Positions 47,246 to 54,669 of a DNA stretch of 64,000 nt are shown here, piece after piece. The DNA lies in the NCBI RefSeq assembly GCF_033807715.1, contig NC_084599.1, positions 5,756,125-5,820,124 on the forward strand, written 5' to 3'. Positions within the stretch are counted from its first letter, which is position 1; the number at the start of each line of letters is the position of its first letter. The translations under genes were made by a program, and so were the position numbers. The notes beneath the pieces were generated by a model, which saw only the letters and a list, made by a program, of their open reading frames with translations, was not told the DNA's origin and made no database searches. The stretch is from Cololabis saira. Lineage: Eukaryota; Chordata; Actinopteri; Beloniformes; Belonidae.

Positions 47246-50200
47246 GTGTGTGTATATATTCAAGTAGCCTCATAGTTGTATCCACATCTGCATCTGACTG
47301 TTATATTAAAAAAAGTACATTTCAAAAATATTTAACACTTAACATGTGTAACTTGAATTACACATATTTTTTTCTCTTAAAAATAAAATTGATTTTATCT
47401 TATTTTTCAAATGCTATCTTATTTTATTTCTCTACCAGCAGTTTGAATTTCCCCTTTTCTTTGTTAATTGTCTCAACACATTTTTATAATAAATGAATAT
47501 AAACACATCTTAACAATTGAACAGTTTTGCAGTTTTTCTTTCTTCCCCATAATCGTATGCCCCCACTTTCTGTTGTTCAGAGTGAGAGAACTGAGCTCTA
47601 ATTTCTCCTGCCAGGACTTTAAATCTGGTCTGGATGGTGTCAGGTTCTCATACACATGAGAAGGTGCTCATATTTAGTTTTAATTATGTCCATTGTGGAG
47701 AAAGCTGCCTCACAGCTGTATCTGGACTCAAACATGGGTGTTTTAAGATTTTATTTATTTAAGATATTAAATTAATCAGTTGTCAGGACTCAGCATGTCG
47801 GGCTTCATCCGAGCCTGATCAGCTGCGACGGGGACGAGCCCGCAGGTCTCCGCGCTGCAGCCCAGTCACTTTCCGATGCTTTTGCAACAACAGTCCAGTC
47901 CAGCAGACACTTCAGCCCACGCATCTACCATCCTTCAGCAGTAACGACGGAACCCGCCGCCGCCCGAGCGGCAGCGGGTTCCGCGGCCGCGGGGACGCGT
48001 CGGCTCCCGCTCAGTCGGGCGGTTCCTCCGGCTCTCCGGCCCGCCTCTGCGGAGCCGCCGCCGGGCAATCACTGGCAAATCACGCCCCCCTTCCCCCTTC
48101 TCATGGGGGCTTCAAGCCTGAATTATGGTTCCGCGTAAAAGACGCAGAGCCTACGCCGTAGAATCCCTGATCCTGGTGGATCTTAACGAACTCTGTGCAA
48201 AATAAATGATTTTTTCTGTAAATACACACCATTTCTCTTACTATTACACGTACTAGCTGAGTGTCTTCTTCTCCTCATTTGGTCGGGAGTTGCTATGCAG
48301 TCCCGCGGCCCCCGCGGCCCACACGTACAAAACTGAATTTTTTTGGCGGCCCACTAGATGGCGCTCGCGGCCCAAGTGTGGGCCGCGGCCCTATGGTTAA
48401 GAATCACTGCACTAGAGGGCTCATTCTTTCGGGTTTGGAATGCTTCATCTGACATTATTACTAGAAAACTTATACGGATTTCTTTCATAAATCCTGCCTC
48501 AATCCTGCCTCATGCTCCTTTAAGTTGTTTTTGATCATAAAATAGCTGAATCCAAATATAAAAAATATAGAAATAAGATAAATAGTGCACTAAGAAAGCA
48601 AAAAAAGGATTACTATGAAAAACTACTATCAGATAACAAGAATCATAACAAGAAACTCTGGAGTATAGTGAATTCAATATCAGGTCGGAAACCAAAGGTC
48701 ACACTCCCAGACCACCTTATTATAAATAATGAGACGGTGTCTGACGGGAACTTGATTGTGGATCAATTCAATAAATTCTTTGTAAATGTTGGCCCACAGC
48801 TGGCCAAGGACATCCCTGAATCACCATTGCGCTGGGACCATTTTGACTCTGATAAGAATACAATCACTAAAAATTCATGTCTGTTACTTGAACCAGTCAC
48901 TGAAGCAGAAGTTGTAAATGCCCTCACACAGTGCAAATGTAAATCTTCAGTAGATGTAGACGAAATTGACATGAGACTGTTGAAGGCGGTACAAAAAGGA
49001 ATTATAACACCACTCACGCACATATGTAACTTATCCTTCAAAACCGGTGTATTTCCAGACAAGATGAAAATAGCAAAGGTATTACCATTGTATAAAAGTG
49101 GTGATATAAATATGACTACAAACTATCGCCCGGTCTCCTTATTGCCGCAGTGTTCAAAGATTTTAGAAAAACTCTATAATAGCAGATTGGAAAAGTTCAT
49201 GACTGAACACAACATCCTGTGTGATAGCCAATACGGGTTCAGAAAGCAACATTCGACAGCACTTGCCCTCACAGAGTCCTTAGAACTGATTAAAGATGCG
49301 CTTGACCACAAATTATATATAGTAGGCATCTTTATTGACCTCAAAAAAGCTTTTGACACTATAAATCACGATATTTTGATTGAAAAATTATATGATTACG
49401 GTATCAGAGATACAGCTTTAAGATGGATCAAAAGCTATCTATCTGGTAGAGTCCAATATGTCCAGATGGGAACAAATACGTCTACATGCCTGGATGTCGT
49501 CTGTGGTGTCCCACAGGGGTCAGTCTTAGGCCCTAAGCTATTTACTCTATATATCAATGACATAATCAAAACATCTGATGTATTAAAACTTATTTTATTT
49601 GCTGATGATACAAATATTTTCTGCTCAGGAAACGACTTGAATATACTGGAAAAAGCGATTAACAGAGAAATGACAAAACTAAATACATGGTTTAATATAA
49701 ATAAATTATCACTAAATCTGGCAAAGACCAAATTCATGTTATTTGGGAGAAATAATGTAAAGAAAAGCATAAACTTGCAAGTTAATGGATACAATATAGA
49801 AAGAGTGAGGGAACATAAGGTTCTGGGTATATTAGTGGATGACCTCTTGACATGGCGACCACATGTAAAAATAATTCAAAATAAGATGGCAAGGAGTGTG
49901 TCTATTCTGTGGAAATTGCAGAAATCTCTCAATTTAAACTCGCTTAAGACCATATATTCGGCACTAATAGTCCCACATATGAGGTACTGTGTAGAAAATT
50001 GGGGTTTCACTTACAAGGGCATTACAGAACCAATATTTAAATTGCAAAAAAAAGCGCTTCGCATCATTCATTCTGTCCCAGCCAGGGCACATACGAACGA
50101 ACTGTTCATAAAGGCGAAATATCTAAAACTGAGAGAGATACTTCATTTTCAGATGCTACAAACAATTTACAAAGCAACACAGGCGGCATTGCCAGTAAAT

Positions 50201-53200
50201 GTTCAGAAATTGTTCACTCTTAGTCAAGGTCCTCACAGCATGCGCAGCTTGCTGCAGTTTCAACAGAAAAAGATAAGGACAACGATGGGAAGCCATAGTT
50301 TGTCAGTAGCTGGTGTGAAAATGTGGAATAGCCTAAACAATGAATTAAAGTTAGCAAGAAATGTAACTGTTTTCAAACATGGGTTAAAGAAACTGTTATT
50401 GAAGGATTATCAAACCTAGGTACACGAAGGCAATGTCTGGCTATGTGTACAAAACAATGGCAATGTGGGAAATTCAGCACGGGAGCACCTAGCATGGAAA
50501 CAAAACATGGAGACTAAACAAAGTCACTATAAAATGTGTGTGTGTGACATTGAGCTCTATCACAGCACAGCAGATATCACGACCAAGCAGAACATAAAAT
50601 CAAGAATGGAGATTCTGAACTGGTCAGTAAATGCTATTGACAAGATTTTTTCTACACGGCGTGCTGGGACAGGGGAACCGGCCTGTCCAGATGGGACATT
50701 CTTGGCGGGATACACCATGGACAGCTGGAATAAGTGGAAAGTAGTGTGTCTTGGGGTGTTGGATATAGAAGACGTGGAAGACGTCTATATATTCACGGGC
50801 ATGACGGTGGGCCTAGTGATCCTAGGGCTTGGCGGGGTCTGGATGCTACAAAAGTTGAGAAAAGTGAGAGCTGATCAGGCAAAGCTGCTCTCTGGCCTCG
50901 CTGACATCCAGGAGAGACTGACCAGTGTATGGTCGGAGGTGTCCAAAGCTCGGGAGGAGATGAAGTCAGTACGAGCGGAGGGGGCAAAGGCGGCTAGAGA
51001 GCCAGAGGACGGCGACTAATCAAAATCTGCATTGACACACGCACCTCCATTGCAAAGTGGATTGCATGCAAAAAGAGGCTTGGACATTAAAATAACTGAA
51101 CAGTGGACACAGTAGTAAATCACAGGAACGGTGATCAGGATGAGTGGACTGGACACGTGTACAAACATACATGCTATCTGGACTGTGAAGGATGAAATTA
51201 GACAAATTGCTATGTGGTAAACTATGTATCTTACTGAATTCTGTTGTTGATGTGATCATGAATCTTACATAGAACGGGGCGGGACTTTGATAAGCGTCAG
51301 CTTCTCCCGTACCCTTTTCGTCATGTGCTGAGTATGCAATGTATAATGTTCTGGAGATGAAATGTGTCTATATAAACATGCCGAAATAAACGAAAAAATA
51401 CAAAATAAAATATAATTATTTAATTTTTTACTTTTTGAATAAAACCCCTTTTCGCATCACTACCTGTACAATGCATAACATGGATCATTTAGAAAGTACT
51501 ACATTATTATTATTATTATTATTATTATTACATTACAATGGACAACTTCTTCACGAGTGTCCTTCTTACTGAGATGCTCCTTGCTCATAAAATATGAAAG
51601 GAAAAATGGAAATAAAGAACTGTAGTAAAAAACAGAGTACAACAGTATTTTAAATATTCAGCCACCATGAAATAAGCTGGGAAATGAATGCAGGACCTTT
51701 TTGAACCATGTTGTGCATCAAAGGGTTAAGCCAAACAATGGAAAGAAAAACTCCCCTAGGAGGAAGAAACCAGGACCAGGACCTGGATCATAAGACCTAC
51801 CTGCTGAAGACCAGCCAGGTTTAAAGGTATTACAGCCTGATGCGTTATTAGATGCACCAAGAGACCACTCTGACTTGGTTCTGGGTTAACCAGGCCTGTT
51901 TAGGTCCTATCAACATATAACCTTTGGCTAAAAGCAAAGGTCCAAGGATCAGGCTTCACAAAGCTGTCCTCATGAACCAGTGGTGGCGTCTCAGAATGTT
52001 TGCCTGTTCTTTTCCTGCAGACTTTGGTCTGATGCTGCAGAGCCACCTTAAATACCACAGGGCGCTGCCACCTTTAAATGTTTTGGCCGGCCACGAGCAG
52101 CCACGTTGTTCTGAAACATAGATGATCGTTTTGTATCACGTCTTTATTGTTTTGATTTCTTTTTCCATTCATGCAGTCAACATTTCATTTTTATTCTTGT
52201 TGTTTTTTTTGATAATTAGTGTTTTATGTTTTAACGTAGTGCGCCATCAGGATTTATTCAATGGTGTCGCTTTTCCATCTGCTTGACACCTGGATGTGAA
52301 TAAATTCTGATTGATTTTAATGAGAAGTTGTTTGTGTTGTTTGCACGGATTTCGTCACAATGGCTGTTTGACAGAGCTAGAGCCGAACTAGTAATTGCCT
52401 TCAACGATTATTCTGTAGTGATAATAGTAAACTTTACTACTCTGCAGAATAATATCTATTTCTGAGACTGATTTCTGCTGTAAAAGTGATCATTTTTCCT
52501 GGTTAAGGCCCAGGTGGTGCCCCTGCAACATCAAGTCATTTTGATCATTCAATTTGATAAGTAATCTACCTTATGAATTATTAATCATTGTTGAATAAAA
52601 TTATTCATAGTTCTTGATAACTGAACAGCGCTACTTGTTGCTAGGGCTGGGCGACATACAATATCGTTTATTTCGATTTAAAAAAAAAAAAAAAATACTT
52701 TTTTTTTTATGATTTTGATATAGCTTATTTTGTGAAAAATTGACTTGAATGTTTTATTTGATATTTGCACAAATGTTTTGTTATTTGCACAACTGTCAAC
52801 CTCAGTGGAAAAGTCTGCCTGTTACTGTCTACATTGTATTAATTGCACAGTGTATTTTAATTTAATTGTTATGCAGGAAAGGGATATTTGTTTTATTTTA
52901 TTCAAGAAGCATTTTTATTCTATATATGCAGGCAGTTTATTTTTATTTCATTTGTTTTATACATTTTGATATTGTGCAGACCTCTGTTAATAAAGGAACC
53001 TGTGTGACATTTGGTACGAGGCTTTGTATTAAAACTGACTGTTTTTTTAAGGGTTTGCCTCAGAAATAAATGAAGCTAACAGAGATGCTATGCTACAATG
53101 CTTTGGGGGAAACCCCAATTATGGCACAGAAAAAATATCGATATATATCGAGTATCGCCATTCAGCTACAAAATATCGAGATATGACTTTTGGTCCATAT

Positions 53201-54597
53201 CGCCAAGCCCTACTTGTTGCACAACACATGCAACAGAAACACGAGCGTGAATGAGAGGAAGAGTTGGGGCTGCAGACTCACCGGTGCTGTGAAGCGTGAG
53301 TGACTGAAGGGAGAAGAACGTGGGCAGAGCTGAGGTCAGGACCCTGAAGGACTCGGGATCACACATCCGCAGCTCCAGAGACTTAATCTGTCCCCGAGAA
53401 CAAGCTCCCGATGGAGGACTGAGGCCAAAGGTCCTGCAGAGATCCTGGGGGTCCATAGTAAAGTCAGATTCCTCCCATTCCCCTTCCTCCTCCAACCCAG
53501 AGTCCATCTTTGAGCGTTTGCATGGAATGAGCACATCATCTGGACTCCAGCTGGACCCCCTGGAGCTGTGAGAGCTGCTCCTGCTGCCCAGGAGCTGCTG
53601 CCGGTCCTCCTGCAGGTCTCCGTGCTGACAGCCCCGTCTCAGCAGGAGCCAGGCCAGCAGCAGCGGCCTCTGCATGTCCAACACCAGAGAGCTGACGGCC
53701 CCGTGGTCCAGCAGGCGGTGGAGGAGACACAGCACCAAAGGTGTCCTGTTCTTTGATAGTTTCTTGTTCAGAGACACGTTTACTTTGCACACATTCTTCT
53801 CCAGAAGGTTCAGGATAGGCAGCTGCTCAGAAATTAACCTCTGAAAGGCCGCGTGGTGGCGTCCGATGAGTACAAAATGCCGGATGGTTTTCGCTGCCGC
53901 CAACAGCAAAGATGCAGCGTTGGAATCGGTGACATTTCTGGAGATGAAGTGGTTTCTGGAGCCGTAGAAGATGAAGGTAAAAAGCAGTTTCATAACTTCA
54001 TGTTTGGTCTCATCTTCTGTCTGGAAGCTTGCTGCCTGAAAGGTAACACAAGAGGAAGTGATGCACACCGTCCACTCACTCACAGCTTCTCATTCATGAA
54101 AAAGAAACACCTACGTGCTTGTGGATACTCATGTCCTGCAGGACTTTAACCCACCCACAGCGGGTGGAAATACCTGATGGTTGGCAGACAGAACAAGACA
54201 AGGAGAAAGAAAGTCATGAAGACGGTGCCGTGGCCGTGAGAAGAAGCACCTGACCAGAGTCCGTACCTCGCAGGTTCAGAGCCGGCTGGACCTCATCCAG
54301 CTGAAGGATGGTCAGATGAGGAAGAAGATCCTTGATGATGGGGACTGGGAGACCTGGTCACAGAGAAACGCTGTCGTTAGGATACAAACATCTGACCCAC
54401 GCTGTCATGTCACCTGTTCATGTACAGACTGGATTTGGGGAATTTAGAACCAACACAGATCCACTAGGCTCCAGGAACTAAAGATCAGCTGCAGATCAAT
54501 TACACCGGGATCAAGTCTGAAGTAGAAGTAGTTCCTGTACTGACCACTGAGCAGACCTGGAGGTCAGTTCAGTTCTACTGACCGAGTATATCCATAT

Positions 54598-54669
<72 letters not shown>

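Larger units (their letters stand above)
46159..48519. mobile_element. TTAA-flanked element (family D), host of two nested elements
   Basis: Inverted ends AGGAGCATGAGGC / GCCTCATGCTCCT, flanked by TTAA (46,155-46,158 and 48,520-48,523). It contains the rDNA-bearing element (46,181) and a hAT element (47,027). Its own remaining sequence is short. Confidence 0.8.
48524..51410 (+). mobile_element. 5'-truncated LINE with RT ORF and intact membrane-protein ORF
   Basis: It starts directly after the TTAA of element D, already inside the ORF, so the endonuclease is missing. The RT ORF runs to 50,419, the small ORF is at 50,606-51,019, and a 3' UTR ends in an A-rich tail near 51,395-51,410. Same family as 1-2,636. 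It lies in lrrc41 intron 4, opposite in orientation to the gene. Confidence 0.9.

Noticed and set aside
46830..47285. 151-codon minus-strand ORF
   Set aside because: Composed of an (AT)n tract read as Ile/Tyr repeats and hAT terminal sequence. No protein motif.
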